A stretch of 56,594 nt of DNA from Gammaproteobacteria bacterium (lineage in GTDB: Bacteria > Pseudomonadota > Gammaproteobacteria > Acidiferrobacterales > Sulfurifustaceae): positions 1 through 56,594 of the forward strand of contig JAOTWF010000010.1 in NCBI GenBank assembly GCA_029863005.1. Reading direction: 5' to 3'. The notes under the pieces were generated by a model, which was given only the letters and a program-made list of their open reading frames with translations, did no database searches and was not told the origin of the DNA. Made by a program: the position numbers and the translations under genes. Shown here piece after piece: positions 36,891 to 47,388 of the stretch. Position 1 is the first letter of the stretch, and every line of letters starts with the position of its first letter.

Positions 36891-37384
36891 GCCTTTTCCG
36901 GTTTAAGCAGGGATTGTGCCGTGATTTCCCCCGTCGACTTGCCTTCCACCTGCCAGCGTGAATCGCCACGCTTGAAGGTAATCGTAAACGGTGGAAGCTC
37001 ACCAGTCGGAAGAAGAATCAGACGGGGTTTTTCAATATTCTCCTGGCCCTCGATGTTGACGGATGAAACGATGATATCGGGGGGCATGGCTCGCTCGCGA
37101 AAAATCCCATTATCCCCGATCGGCCTGAACTGGCGGTTTTCATCCAGCATCTGAAAATAATAGCGTTGGCGTTCGACCGTCACGGCGTATATTTTTCCCT
37201 GCAAGATCGCTTCCTGTTGCGCAGTTTGCAGCAGCAGGGCCAGTCGGTGGGCCTCGTCACGCACTGGCGTATCCTGATCGGGATTTAGGTTTACCGTGAC
37301 AAGCCCGAGAATGATCACGATGACCAGCATCACGACCGCTACTTCGATCAACGTGAATCCCGATAGCCGGCGCGGGATAATCAT
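36887..37384 (-). CDS. gspH: Type II secretion system minor pseudopilin H
   Basis: Minor pseudopilin linking the tip to the GspG shaft. The 165-residue precursor has cleavage after G9, FTLIEVAVVMLVIVIILGLV, the RDEAHRLALLLQTAQQEAILQG stretch and a beta-rich C-terminal part. Seven bases separate it from gspG. Confidence 0.93.
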   Translation of the reverse strand: MIIPRRLSGFTLIEVAVVMLVIVIILGLVTVNLNPDQDTPVRDEAHRLALLLQTAQQEAILQGKIYAVTVERQRYYFQMLDENRQFRPIGDNGIFRERAMPPDIIVSSVNIEGQENIEKPRLILLPTGELPPFTITFKRGDSRWQVEGKSTGEITAQSLLKPEKA

Positions 37385-37391
37385 TTACGTT

Positions 37392-37841
37392 TCAATAATC
37401 AATATTCCAGGACCCGATGTCGGCATTCACCCCTTCGCCGCCGGGTTGGCCGTCCGCCCCATAACTGAATATGTCGATTTCACCTTGCAGCCCGGGATTG
37501 AGGTATTGGTAATCGTTTTTCCACGGATCCTTGGGGAGCCGATCGAGGTAACCGCTGCTTTTCCAGTTACGCGGGATTTCGCCAGTTTCCGGTTTTTTCA
37601 CCAGCGCCTGCAGACCCTGTTCCGTCGAGGGGTAAACGCCGTTGTCCAGACGATAGAGCTTGAGCGCATTGTGAATAGCCTGGATGTCGCTCTTGGCGGC
37701 GATGATACGGGCCTGATCCGGACGGTCCATGATGCGTGGGACGATCAGGGCCGCGAGAATACTTAAGATGACCACGACAACCAAGACTTCAATGAGCGTG
37801 AAGCCCCTGGGAGCATGTGGTAACCGGATCATGCGTTTCAT
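37392..37841 (-). CDS. gspG: Type II secretion system major pseudopilin G
   Basis: Main subunit of the pseudopilus. The 149-residue precursor is cleaved after G13, then [22 protein letters not shown]. The globular part is typical: [38 protein letters not shown] and the calcium-site region near [23 protein letters not shown]. The prepilin peptidase (GspO/PilD) is not in this window. Confidence 0.97.
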   Translation of the reverse strand: MKRMIRLPHAPRGFTLIEVLVVVVILSILAALIVPRIMDRPDQARIIAAKSDIQAIHNALKLYRLDNGVYPSTEQGLQALVKKPETGEIPRNWKSSGYLDRLPKDPWKNDYQYLNPGLQGEIDIFSYGADGQPGGEGVNADIGSWNIDY

Positions 37842-37848
37842 AAGGTCC

Positions 37849-39069
37849 TCATTTTATCAGTTGATTCATTTCAAATATCGGTAACAGGATGGCCAGGACG
37901 ATGAATAAAACGATGGCGCCCATCGCCAGGATAAGCACCGGTTCCAGCAGCGCCGTCAGTGCCCGCACCCAGTTTTCCAGCTCCCGCGTCTGGGCCGCGG
38001 CGGCGCGTTCCAGCATCTGATCAAGTTTGCCAGTAGCCTCGCCACTGGCGATCAGGTGAATCACCATGGGTGGAAAGAGCTTGGTCTTGCCCAGCGACCG
38101 GGAGAGGCTGCCGCCTTCGCGCACTTGACGCAGCGCGCCTTCCACCGCGGCGCGCATCGGAAGGTTGGTGACGACCTGCACAGAAGACTGCATGGCGTTG
38201 AGCAGAGGGATTCCGCTGGCCGTCAGAATACCGAGCGTGCTTGAAAGACGTGCCGCATTGGTACCGCGCAACAGCCGCCCCACCAAGGGGGTGCGCAATA
38301 GAAGAGAGTGCCATTGAAGGCGCAAATGCGGCTCCCGCAGGGCTAGGCGAAAAGCGACAATGACGGCCACCGCCATCAACAACCACCACCAGCCGCCGGC
38401 ACGCAGGGAATCGCTTACGGTAATGAGAATTTGCGTAATAAGCGGCAATTCCTGCCCGGTATTTTCAAAGACCCGTGTGACCTGCGGCACGACATAAACC
38501 ACGAGACCGATGACCACGGCCGTGGCGACGAGGGTGACGAGCGCCGGATAAATGAAGGCGAGAATGACTTTTTGCTGAAGGGCCTGACGACTTTCGGTGT
38601 AATCCGCCAGCCGCTCCAGCACTTGGTCGAGCTTGCCTGACTGCTCGCCGGCATCCACCATGCTGCGAAAGATTTCCGGGAAAGACTCCGGAAATTGCCC
38701 CAGGCTGCGTGCCAGCGATTGTCCCTCCAGCAGGCGTGTGCGTACCCCGGCCAGCACGGCGCGGGAGCGGGCGGTTTCCGTCTGCTCGATGAGCGCGTTA
38801 AGGCATTCTTCGATGGTGAGCCCGGCATGGATGAGGGTTGCAAACTGACGCGTCAATAGAGCCAGTTCGGAGCCGGGAATTCCGCGATTTAGGGATAAAC
38901 GCCAGCCGCCACGGCGAGATTCAGCCTGCTTGTCGATGACTTCTACCTGCAGCGGTGTCAGTCCCCGTTCGCGCAACGCCGCTCGCACCTGGCGTTCAGC
39001 ATCACCTTCCATCACGCCTTTAACGGCGTGGCCCATGCCATTGAGCGCCTGGTATTCGAAGGCGGCCAT
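37849..39069 (-). CDS. gspF: Type II secretion system inner membrane protein F
   Basis: Polytopic platform protein with two repeated cytoplasmic domains (about 70-195 and 270-395) separated by membrane helices near 170-225 and at the C-terminus. The 406-residue product begins [23 protein letters not shown] and has [19 protein letters not shown] and the matching C-terminal [12 protein letters not shown] and GSLSRSL repeats. Two bases separate it from gspE. Confidence 0.95.
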   Translation of the reverse strand: MAAFEYQALNGMGHAVKGVMEGDAERQVRAALRERGLTPLQVEVIDKQAESRRGGWRLSLNRGIPGSELALLTRQFATLIHAGLTIEECLNALIEQTETARSRAVLAGVRTRLLEGQSLARSLGQFPESFPEIFRSMVDAGEQSGKLDQVLERLADYTESRQALQQKVILAFIYPALVTLVATAVVIGLVVYVVPQVTRVFENTGQELPLITQILITVSDSLRAGGWWWLLMAVAVIVAFRLALREPHLRLQWHSLLLRTPLVGRLLRGTNAARLSSTLGILTASGIPLLNAMQSSVQVVTNLPMRAAVEGALRQVREGGSLSRSLGKTKLFPPMVIHLIASGEATGKLDQMLERAAAAQTRELENWVRALTALLEPVLILAMGAIVLFIVLAILLPIFEMNQLIK

Positions 39070-39071
39070 GA

Positions 39072-40586
39072 TTATTCGCGCGTCACGCGCAGGACTTCTT
39101 CAAGGCTGGAAACGCCCGCGCGTACCCAGCGCAGGCCGTCGTCACGGATGTTGCGCATGCCGCGCGTCCGCGCGTAGTCACGCAATTTTCCTTCTGAAGA
39201 TCCATCGTGAATCAGTGTGCGCAGATTGTCGTCAATGCTTAAGAGTTCGTAAATCCCGGTCCTGCCCTGATAACCCGTGCTGGCGCAGGCGCTGCAGCCT
39301 TCCGGCATGTAAATGGTTCTCGTCCCGGATTCGCTTTTGCCGGCATAAAGCAGTTTCATTTCGGCCACGTCGGGCGCGTGTTCCCGCCGGCACACCGGAC
39401 AAAGTTTGCGTACCAAGCGTTGGGCCAACACCCCCAGCATGCTGGAGGCCACGAGAAAGGGCTCCACCCCCATGTCCACCAGGCGTGTCACAGCACCGAC
39501 TGCATCATTGGTGTGCAGGGTGGCCAGGACCAAGTGGCCGGTCAGGCTCGCCTGGACGGCAATCTGTGCCGTTTCCAGATCGCGGATTTCCCCGATCATG
39601 ATGATGTCCGGGTCTTGGCGCAGAATCGAGCGTAGTGCCCGGGCGAAGGTCAACTCGATTCTGGGGTTGACTTGCATCTGCCCAATCCCGTCAAGATCGT
39701 ATTCGATCGGATCCTCGACCGTCAGGATATTGTGCTGACTGCTGTCGAGTTTGCCCAACGCCGCATAGAGCGTCGTGGTTTTGCCCGAACCGGTCGGTCC
39801 GGTGACAAGGATAATTCCGTGCGGCTGGTTAATGAGCGCGTTGAGGGTTTTCAGGGTGTCGTCGGCCATTCCGAGCCCGGTCAGGTCGAGGCGACCCGCC
39901 TGTTTGTCCAGCAGGCGCAGCACCACCCGTTCGCCGTGCCCCGTGGGGACGGTGGAAACGCGTACATCCACCGGCCGTCCGGCCAGGCGCAACGTAATGC
40001 GTCCGTCCTGCGGCAAGCGCTTCTCGGCGATATCGAGGCTGGCCATGATCTTGACGCGCGAGACGAGCACCCCGTGCAGCGCGCGCTGCGGCTCGACAAC
40101 GTCCCGCAATACTCCATCAATGCGATAGCGCACTACGGATCGAGTCTCGAAAGGTTCGATGTGTATATCGGAGGCGCCTTCGCGCACAGCCTGAGTCAGG
40201 AGAGCGTTGATCAACCGTACGATCGGGGCATCGTCCTCGCTCTCCATCAGATCCTTGGCCTGCGGGAGACTCTGGGTCAGCTCTGCCAGGTCCAGGTCTT
40301 CATCCAGATCGTCGACAATGTCCATGGCCTGGGACACGCCGCGTTCATAGGCGCGGTTGAGCGCGGAATCGAACATGGCCGCGCTCAATTCCCGCACCTG
40401 AATGGGCTGTCCCAGCGCGCGGTCCAGTTCTGCCAGGACCGTGCTGGTGATGCCCGGCTTGACCCAGACTTCGATCAAGCCATCTCGCTGACAGGCGCTG
40501 ATGACGCCGTGTCGGCGTGCAAAATGATAGGGAAGACGCTGCGTCCAGGCGGGATCGAGTGACTGTAGATCGGGCGCGTTATCCAT
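39072..40586 (-). CDS. gspE: Type II secretion system ATPase E
   Basis: Hexameric cytoplasmic motor for pseudopilus assembly. Of 504 residues, about 1-130 form the GspL-binding N-terminal domain. Walker A GPTGSGKT is at 263-270, the aspartate box ILTVEDPIEYDLDGIGQ and Walker B DPDIIMIGEIRD follow, and a tetracysteine zinc site (CPVC near 400 and CSAC about 33 residues later) lies in the C-terminal part. Its first base lies 18 bp after the gspD stop. Confidence 0.97.
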   Translation of the reverse strand: MDNAPDLQSLDPAWTQRLPYHFARRHGVISACQRDGLIEVWVKPGITSTVLAELDRALGQPIQVRELSAAMFDSALNRAYERGVSQAMDIVDDLDEDLDLAELTQSLPQAKDLMESEDDAPIVRLINALLTQAVREGASDIHIEPFETRSVVRYRIDGVLRDVVEPQRALHGVLVSRVKIMASLDIAEKRLPQDGRITLRLAGRPVDVRVSTVPTGHGERVVLRLLDKQAGRLDLTGLGMADDTLKTLNALINQPHGIILVTGPTGSGKTTTLYAALGKLDSSQHNILTVEDPIEYDLDGIGQMQVNPRIELTFARALRSILRQDPDIIMIGEIRDLETAQIAVQASLTGHLVLATLHTNDAVGAVTRLVDMGVEPFLVASSMLGVLAQRLVRKLCPVCRREHAPDVAEMKLLYAGKSESGTRTIYMPEGCSACASTGYQGRTGIYELLSIDDNLRTLIHDGSSEGKLRDYARTRGMRNIRDDGLRWVRAGVSSLEEVLRVTRE

Positions 40587-40604
40587 GGCGGCCGTGGTGA
40601 TTAA

Positions 40605-42851
40605 TCAGGGAGCAGTTCGATTCGATGGCGACACGGAATTTGGAACATTAGGTGGGCCAAATTTTTTACTCGGAAAAAGTTCTTCGGAATCAGTGTCGTC
40701 AAGTGAGGAAGTCGGCTCGATTGGCTTGAAGTCTTCTAGTTTCGGCGAGGTTTTTTCCCACACGGCTTTTTCCGTTGCCCGCATATGGTCGTAACGGTTA
40801 CGGGTAAAGCCGTAACTGTCGTCGGCGCTGCGCACGATTATCGGACGTAAAAAAACCATCAGGTTGGTTTTCTTGTGTTGCTTCTCATTGGACTTGAACA
40901 GCCAGCCGAGGAGCGGAATCCGACCGAGCAAGGGAACGGCCTGGGTATTGTCCGTAATGCTGTCCTCGATCAGCCCGCCTAATACTATGGTATGCCCATC
41001 GTCCACGACCACCGTCGTTTCAATAGACCGTTTGTTGGTGATAAGGTCCTGCGCCCCGACCCCGACAGCACTGGCCACGTTGGAGGTTTCCTGGAAGATC
41101 TGAAGCTTGACGGTGCCACCTTCGGATATCTGGGGTTTGATCTTGAGTGTGAGACCGACATCCTTGCGCTCGATGGTCTGGAATGGATTGACCGCGCCAG
41201 TCGTCGTCGTGGCTTGAGAGAAACTGCCGGTGAGGAACGGGACATTCTGACCGACGACGATTTTCGCCTCGGCATTGTCCAGCGTCAGCAAATTCGGCGT
41301 GGACATGATGTTTCCAAGGTTGTTTTCTTCCAGCGCCCGTGCCAGCGCCCCGAGACCCCGAATTTGCCTTCCATCCACGGTAATGGTCTCGCCGACGAAG
41401 CCCAGGGTGAGGCCGCCGGCACCGGCCAGTGACGTGGGATCGACGGCGGCGCTGACAATGCTGGAGCCACTAGCAGGGAAATTTGTGGCAGCGCCGAGTA
41501 CACCGCCACTTTTTTGGTCTCCAACAAACCATTGCACCCCAAGCTGGGTGGCCTTGTCGGTGGTGATTTCGGCGATGAGTGCTTCAATGAAAACCTGGGC
41601 ACGCCGAACGTCGAGTTTTTCTATCACGGCACGCAGATTATTAAACACCGCATCCTGTGCACTGATGATAAGCGAGTTGGTGGCTTCATCTGCCTGGATT
41701 TGTGAGGACTCGACGGAGGATTTGGTGGGCGCCGGTCGGCCCGCAACCGCAGGAGCCGTGGGTTGCGAGCGGGCCTCACCCGTGAGCAAGCCGCGCAGTA
41801 TTTCAGCGAGTTTGGAGGCCTCGGCATTGCGCAGATATACCACGCGGGTATTGCCGGCGACTTTGGCCGGAACATCGAGCTTACTCACAAATTCACGAAG
41901 ATCATTGATGGCACCCATGTTTTCCGCGCGTACCAGCAGGCTGTTGGTGCGCAGGTCGGGCAGAATGGTGACGCGGTCTGCTTCGCCGCCGGCGGCCTGG
42001 GCGGGATTCTGAGGTCCAGCGGTGTGAGTAATATTGGGATAAAGACGGACCACCATGTCGGCGATGTCCAATGCCGAGGCGTGCTTTAAGGGGATGATAG
42101 CCAGTTCGGCGCCACCACGCTGGTCGATGATTTCAACGATACGCAACAAATTGCGTATATTGTCGGCATAGTCCGTGACGATCAAGGTATTCGCCGGAGG
42201 ATAAACGGATATCTGGCTCGTCGGCGCCATCAACGGACGCAGCAGAGGTACCAGTTGCGCGGCCGAACTGTACTGCACCGTAATGACATGGGTGATGGTT
42301 TGCTCTCCGGGGCGGGGCATGGCCCCGGTGGAAACATCCGCGTTCTGCTTAGCCTCTGCGAGCGGGACCAGCTTGATGAATCCGCTGGCGCTGTCAATGG
42401 CGGTATAGCCCTGAGCTTTAAGAGAAGCCAGAAATATTTGGTAAATGGCTTTTTTGGATACCGCCTTGGTGGAGATGATCGTCAACTTGCCCTTAACGCG
42501 CGGGTCCAGAAGAAAATTCTTGCCGGTGATTTGAGAAACGGTTTTTACCACCGCCTGGATATCCGCATCCTGGAAATTAAACATCATTTCGCCCGGCCGC
42601 AATCCCGGACCGGATGGAGTCGCCACGTTGGCTGTCGCCGATGTCGTAGCCTTTGATGGTAGTCCGGAAGGCATGGGGGATGCTCCCCTTGAACCCGGCG
42701 GAGCAGGAGGTGGAATCGCCTGCATGGGTTGTGCGCTCGTTCTCTTAACCCGTGCATTCTCCTCGGTATGTACCGCGAACGGCATACTAAGCAGGATGCC
42801 AATCAATATCCAGCCAAGGGTATTTGTCTTTGTAGAGCGGTTGAAATTCAT
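40605..42851 (-). CDS. gspD: Type II secretion system secretin D
   Basis: Outer-membrane secretin channel. The 748-residue precursor has a signal peptide (about 1-30), a proline-rich linker (45-80), then the N0 domain (MFNFQDADIQAVVKTVSQITGKNFLLDP) and N1-N3 repeats. The secretin domain shows ALARALEENNLGNIMSTPNLLTLDN, VPFLTGSFS and VVVDDGHTIVLGGLIEDS. A 65-residue tail after the barrel may be the S-domain for pilotin binding. Lies 46 bp after gspC. Confidence 0.97.
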   Translation of the reverse strand: MNFNRSTKTNTLGWILIGILLSMPFAVHTEENARVKRTSAQPMQAIPPPAPPGSRGASPMPSGLPSKATTSATANVATPSGPGLRPGEMMFNFQDADIQAVVKTVSQITGKNFLLDPRVKGKLTIISTKAVSKKAIYQIFLASLKAQGYTAIDSASGFIKLVPLAEAKQNADVSTGAMPRPGEQTITHVITVQYSSAAQLVPLLRPLMAPTSQISVYPPANTLIVTDYADNIRNLLRIVEIIDQRGGAELAIIPLKHASALDIADMVVRLYPNITHTAGPQNPAQAAGGEADRVTILPDLRTNSLLVRAENMGAINDLREFVSKLDVPAKVAGNTRVVYLRNAEASKLAEILRGLLTGEARSQPTAPAVAGRPAPTKSSVESSQIQADEATNSLIISAQDAVFNNLRAVIEKLDVRRAQVFIEALIAEITTDKATQLGVQWFVGDQKSGGVLGAATNFPASGSSIVSAAVDPTSLAGAGGLTLGFVGETITVDGRQIRGLGALARALEENNLGNIMSTPNLLTLDNAEAKIVVGQNVPFLTGSFSQATTTTGAVNPFQTIERKDVGLTLKIKPQISEGGTVKLQIFQETSNVASAVGVGAQDLITNKRSIETTVVVDDGHTIVLGGLIEDSITDNTQAVPLLGRIPLLGWLFKSNEKQHKKTNLMVFLRPIIVRSADDSYGFTRNRYDHMRATEKAVWEKTSPKLEDFKPIEPTSSLDDTDSEELFPSKKFGPPNVPNSVSPSNRTAP

Positions 42852-42897
42852 CCTGAAATTAATACTTTCCTGGAATAGATATAAACATGCGAATCAC

Positions 42898-43764
42898 TCA
42901 GTTCTGCGCCAATAGATAATTCAAAGAGACAGGTGTCCCGTCGCGCATGATTTCCAGATTTACCGCGTTGATGCTGGCCATCTGTTGATAAAGATTGAGG
43001 GCATCTTCTGCGGTATTAATCGGTTGTCCATTGACAGACTTGATGACATCGCCCGCTCGCAGCCCCAGTTTTTGATACAAGCTGCCCGATTGAATTTGAC
43101 GAACCAGGAAACCGCCGCCACTCGATGGAATAAGCGTTGCGTTTCTAAGAAAATCCGGTGTGCGCATCTGCTCGACCAGTTTGTCACGTGCCACCGTATA
43201 CTGATTGGGCCCTGTCTCGCGCACTAGTCCTTCGGGGAGGGCAACCACTCGGCTGATATTGGCTGAGGCCGCGGCGGACGGTGGCCGTGTATTCTCCGAT
43301 CCCTCGAGTAGCAGGCTTTCGAGCACGCCATTGCGACTGATCACGACCCGGTCCGGGTAAACTGCTTGCAAGATGGCACTTTCCGTAACGGCCTGACCGA
43401 CCGCAAAGGGCTCCTGCGATTGACCATTGACGGAGATCAGCGCGTAGCCTCCGGAACCCGAGGCGATTATTCCAGCAAGGATGAGATTGAGGCTGCTGAT
43501 GGGAAGATTATCGAGGTGTCGGACATTCAATTCCTGGCTGGCCTGACCGAAGAGATGAGCGGCAAGCAGAGATTGCAGGGAAAAAGCATTGGCCGGTGTC
43601 GAAGCCGGTGTGGTAGCCACGATGAGCGGTGGCGGCGATGGTTTGACGAGCATCCAGGTCCATTGGGCCAGGCTCGCAGTGAGTAGCAGCAGCATCCCGC
43701 CATTGAGAATTCCCGGGAGCCACTGTCTGACACGGGGATTGGTGATGACCTCGGTAATGCCCAT
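42898..43764 (-). CDS. gspC: Type II secretion system protein C
   Basis: First gene of the gsp operon. The 288-residue product has a cytoplasmic start, one membrane helix (about 17-37), a homology region that contacts the GspD N0 domain (LNLILAGIIASGSGGYALISV) and a C-terminal PDZ domain (FLVRQIQSGSLYQKLGLRAGDVIKSVNGQPI). The PDZ domain marks a GspC as in Vibrio and Pseudomonas-like systems. The 50 bp upstream contain a consensus -10 (see separate entry). Confidence 0.94.
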   Translation of the reverse strand: MGITEVITNPRVRQWLPGILNGGMLLLLTASLAQWTWMLVKPSPPPLIVATTPASTPANAFSLQSLLAAHLFGQASQELNVRHLDNLPISSLNLILAGIIASGSGGYALISVNGQSQEPFAVGQAVTESAILQAVYPDRVVISRNGVLESLLLEGSENTRPPSAAASANISRVVALPEGLVRETGPNQYTVARDKLVEQMRTPDFLRNATLIPSSGGGFLVRQIQSGSLYQKLGLRAGDVIKSVNGQPINTAEDALNLYQQMASINAVNLEIMRDGTPVSLNYLLAQN

Positions 43765-43813
43765 TTATTCAGTATCAGTTGCTTGTACAACGCTGTGGAG
43801 GTATCTGAGTAAC

Positions 43814-43819
43814 ATTATA
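43814..43819 (-). promoter_or_regulatory. Candidate -10 of the gsp operon
   Basis: On the minus strand the sequence reads TATAAT, a perfect -10, 50 bp before gspC. The -35 is poor. Immediately upstream, TCAGGAT occurs twice with an 8 bp period (43819-43833 in plus coordinates), which could be an activator site in place of a good -35. Inference from position and hexamer only. Confidence 0.4.
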
Positions 43820-43911
43820 TCCTGACATCCTGAAAAGCCTAATTAATCCGGGCTCGGTGCCACCGGTGATTATCGCTTCCCAGGCCCAAGGATTTACGGT
43901 GAAATACGGGC

Positions 43912-46900
43912 GTGAGCCGTCCCTTCGTCCATTTACACGTCCATACCGAGTTTTCGCTGGCCGATGGCATCGTCCGAACGGACGATCTGGTCAAAACCGC
44001 CGTTCGTCATGGTATGCCGGCCGTGGCCGTTACCGACCTCAGCAATCTTTTTGGGGTGGTCAAGTTCTACCAGGCGGCCTGTGCGGCCGGACTGAAGCCC
44101 ATCGTAGGATCGGATGTCTGGCTGGAAAACCCAGCCGATCCACATAAACCCTATCGGCTGGTTCTTCTGTGTCGGGACAACGCGGGATACCGGTTGATGT
44201 GCCGGCTGTTAACGCGCGCCTACGTAGACGGGCAGCATTCCGGCAAACCTTGTCTCAGTAAATCCTGGTTCGAGGCCCCGATGGCCGGGCTGATCGCGCT
44301 TTCGGGAGCACAGGAAGGCGATATTGGTCAGTCGCTGTTATCGAACAATGCGGACCAGGCGGAAGAACTGGCACGTGCGTACCAGGAATGGTTCCCGGAC
44401 GGTTTTTATCTCGAGCTACAACGTACCGGTCAACCCTTTCAGGAAGATTACAACCACGCCGCCGTGGTGCTGGCGCAGCGGTTGTCGTTGCCCGTGGTAG
44501 CAACGAATAACGTGGTGTTCCTGGAGCAGACCGATTTTGATGCGCACGAGGTCAGGGTATGCATTCAGGACGGCCGCGTGTTGACCGACACCCGCCGCCC
44601 GCGTCGATACACCCCCCTGCAATACTTTCGCAACACGTCGGAGATGACCGAGTTGTTCGCGGATATTCCCGAGGCCATCGAGAACACGGCTGAAATTGCC
44701 CGGCGCTGCAATCTTCGATTCAAGTTTGGGCGCTATTATCTCCCGGCTTATCCGGTGCCCGAGGACATGACGATCGATGATCTGTTGCGTGAGCATTCAC
44801 GCGCCGGACTGGAAGCACGGCTGCGGCTCATTCCGGATGACAGACGCGAAAACTCCCGGAACGCCTATTTGGAGCGCTTGGAACTGGAATTGTCCACTAT
44901 CATTAAGATGGGTTTCCCCGGTTACTTTCTGATCGTCGCGGATTTCATTCAGTGGGCCAAGCAGAACGGCATTCCGGTCGGTCCGGGGCGCGGCAGCGGT
45001 TCCGGTTCGCTGGTGGCCTATTGCCTTGGCATCACCGAGCTCGATCCGATCAAATACGATCTGCTGTTCGAACGTTTCCTCAATCCCGAGCGCGTTTCGT
45101 TACCTGATTTCGACGTTGACTTTTGCATGGAGCGGCGCGATGAGGTCATTGATTACGTCACCCGACGTTATGGTGCGGACCGCGTGGCCCAGATCATCAC
45201 CCACGGCACCATGGCGGCCAAGGCGGTGGTACGCGACGTTGGCCGCGTCATGGATCATCCCTACGCATACGTGGACAAGCTCGCCAAGCTGATTCCTTTC
45301 GAGATCGGCATGACGCTCGAACGCGCGCTCGAAATCGAGCCGCAACTGGCGGAGCGTTACAAGAAGGAAGAGGATGTGCGCGACCTGCTCGATACAGCGC
45401 GCACGTTGGAAGGGATGGCGCGCAGCGCTGGCAAGCATGCCGGCGGCGTGGTGATTGCACCGGGACCATTGACGGATTTCATGCCGCTGTACTGCGAGCA
45501 GGGCGGTAAACAAACCGTGACCGGACTCGACATGGAAGACGTCGAGAAAATCGGTCTGGTCAAATTCGATTTCCTCGGCTTACGCACGCTCACGATTATC
45601 GACAAGGCCGTCAAGAACATCAATGCGGAGCGCGATAGCCAGGGTGAGCTGCCGATCGTCATTGAACAACTCGCCATTGATGATCCCGTGACGTATGCGT
45701 TGATCAAATCCGCGCGCACTACCGCTTTGTTCCAGCTGGAGTCACGCGGCATGAAAGATCTCATCCAGCGCCTGCAACCTGACAACTTCGAGGAAATCGT
45801 GGCGCTCGTGGCTTTGTTCCGCCCGGGCCCGCTGCAGTCTGGCATGGTGGACGACTTCATCAACCGCAAACACAAGCGCACGGCAATCAAGTACCTCCAC
45901 CCAAGCCTCGAGCCGATCCTGAAGCCCACCTTTGGTGTGATTCTCTATCAGGAACAGGTCATGCAAATCGCCCAAGTGCTTTCGGGCTATACACTGGGGA
46001 GCGCAGACCTGTTGCGTCGCGCCATGGGCAAGAAAAAACCGGAGGAAATGGCACAGCAGCGCGAGGGCTTCGTCCAGGGCGCCACGGCGCGCGGTGTCAG
46101 CGACAAGCTGGCGACGCACATCTTTGATGTGATCGAGAAATTCGCCGGCTACGGATTCAACCGCTCGCACTCGGCCGCGTATGCGCTCATCGCCTACCAA
46201 ACCGCCTGGCTCAAGGCCCACTACCCGGCGGAGTTCATGGCGGCAGTGCTGTCGTCGGACATGGACAAGACCGACAAGGTCGTGACCATGATCGCCGAAT
46301 GCCGTGACATGCACATTAATCTTCGTCCCCCCGATGTCAATCAATGCGAGTATCACTTTGTGCCGGTCGATCGGGAAACGATTCTCTACGGACTCGGTGC
46401 CATCAAGGGCCTGGGGGAGGCGGCCATCGACGCCATCCTGCAGGAGCGTTGCCGGGAGGGGGCATTCAAGGACTTGTTCGACTTTTGCCAACGCATCGAT
46501 CTGCGCAAAGTCAACCGGCGCGTGCTGGAGTCATTGATCAAGGCCGGAGCGCTCGACGCGCTCGGCACACACCGGGCCGGACTGATCAATTCACTGAATG
46601 CCGCACTCGCCGCCGCCGACCAGCACACCCGCAACCGGGATGCCGGCCAGGGAGATATATTCGGGGCCGCAGCCGCGCCAGAGGAAGCGCAAGGGTACGA
46701 AACCGTTGCGGAGTGGAGTGATGATCAGCGCCTCGAAGGGGAGAAAGAAACGCTGGGGCTATATCTCACCGGCCATCCGATCGCGCGTTATGCCGAGGAG
46801 CTCAAGCACATCACAGATGCCACGATCGCCGAATTGAAACCATCATCCGACAGCACCGTGGTGGTGGCAGGCCTGGTGGTGGCGCAGCGCACGATGCAAA

Positions 46901-47361
46901 CCCGACGCGGCGATCGCATGGCCTTCGTGACCCTCGACGACCGGACTGGCCGACTGGAGCTGGCGGTTTTTTCCGATCTTTATGCGCAAAGCCGGGAATT
47001 GTTGGCCAAGGATACGCTGCTGGTTGTCGAGGGGCAGGTCAGTGTCGATGAATATACCGGCGGATTCAAAATGTCCGCCGAGAAGCTCTATAATATTGAT
47101 CAGGCCCGTTCTGCTTTCAGTGCTCGCTTGGTAATCGATGTGGATGCCGAGCAGGCCGGCAACGGCTTTGTCGAAGAACTGAAGGAAATACTCACTCCGG
47201 CGACCCAGGGGAGATGCCCGGTGTATTTGCGTTATCAGGGTCGCTTGGCGGAAGCTGAAATTGTTTTGGGCGATGAGTGGCGTATCAGCCCAACGAACAG
47301 CCTGCTGGAGCGTTTATCGCGATTGGCGGGGGAGAGTCATGTGCGCCTGATCTACCGATGA
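43912..47361 (+). CDS. dnaE: DNA polymerase III subunit alpha
   Basis: Replicative polymerase catalytic subunit. The 1149-residue product has an N-terminal PHP domain (FVHLHVHTEFSLADG), the catalytic aspartates D401 and D403 in PDFDVDF and D553 in KFDFLGL, the beta-binding and helix-hairpin-helix regions, and a C-terminal OB domain (RMAFVTLDDRTGRLELAVFSD). Start is GTG at 43912; its ribosome site is weak. Positions agree with the E. coli enzyme almost residue for residue in the palm. Confidence 0.97.
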   Translation: MSRPFVHLHVHTEFSLADGIVRTDDLVKTAVRHGMPAVAVTDLSNLFGVVKFYQAACAAGLKPIVGSDVWLENPADPHKPYRLVLLCRDNAGYRLMCRLLTRAYVDGQHSGKPCLSKSWFEAPMAGLIALSGAQEGDIGQSLLSNNADQAEELARAYQEWFPDGFYLELQRTGQPFQEDYNHAAVVLAQRLSLPVVATNNVVFLEQTDFDAHEVRVCIQDGRVLTDTRRPRRYTPLQYFRNTSEMTELFADIPEAIENTAEIARRCNLRFKFGRYYLPAYPVPEDMTIDDLLREHSRAGLEARLRLIPDDRRENSRNAYLERLELELSTIIKMGFPGYFLIVADFIQWAKQNGIPVGPGRGSGSGSLVAYCLGITELDPIKYDLLFERFLNPERVSLPDFDVDFCMERRDEVIDYVTRRYGADRVAQIITHGTMAAKAVVRDVGRVMDHPYAYVDKLAKLIPFEIGMTLERALEIEPQLAERYKKEEDVRDLLDTARTLEGMARSAGKHAGGVVIAPGPLTDFMPLYCEQGGKQTVTGLDMEDVEKIGLVKFDFLGLRTLTIIDKAVKNINAERDSQGELPIVIEQLAIDDPVTYALIKSARTTALFQLESRGMKDLIQRLQPDNFEEIVALVALFRPGPLQSGMVDDFINRKHKRTAIKYLHPSLEPILKPTFGVILYQEQVMQIAQVLSGYTLGSADLLRRAMGKKKPEEMAQQREGFVQGATARGVSDKLATHIFDVIEKFAGYGFNRSHSAAYALIAYQTAWLKAHYPAEFMAAVLSSDMDKTDKVVTMIAECRDMHINLRPPDVNQCEYHFVPVDRETILYGLGAIKGLGEAAIDAILQERCREGAFKDLFDFCQRIDLRKVNRRVLESLIKAGALDALGTHRAGLINSLNAALAAADQHTRNRDAGQGDIFGAAAAPEEAQGYETVAEWSDDQRLEGEKETLGLYLTGHPIARYAEELKHITDATIAELKPSSDSTVVVAGLVVAQRTMQTRRGDRMAFVTLDDRTGRLELAVFSDLYAQSRELLAKDTLLVVEGQVSVDEYTGGFKMSAEKLYNIDQARSAFSARLVIDVDAEQAGNGFVEELKEILTPATQGRCPVYLRYQGRLAEAEIVLGDEWRISPTNSLLERLSRLAGESHVRLIYR

Positions 47362-47388
47362 TGACGGGGGATGCGGGGCAAGATCGAT

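Noticed and set aside
39672-40562. 296-codon plus-strand frame opposite gspE
   Set aside because: Shadow of gspE, whose Walker A, aspartate box and zinc site are intact.
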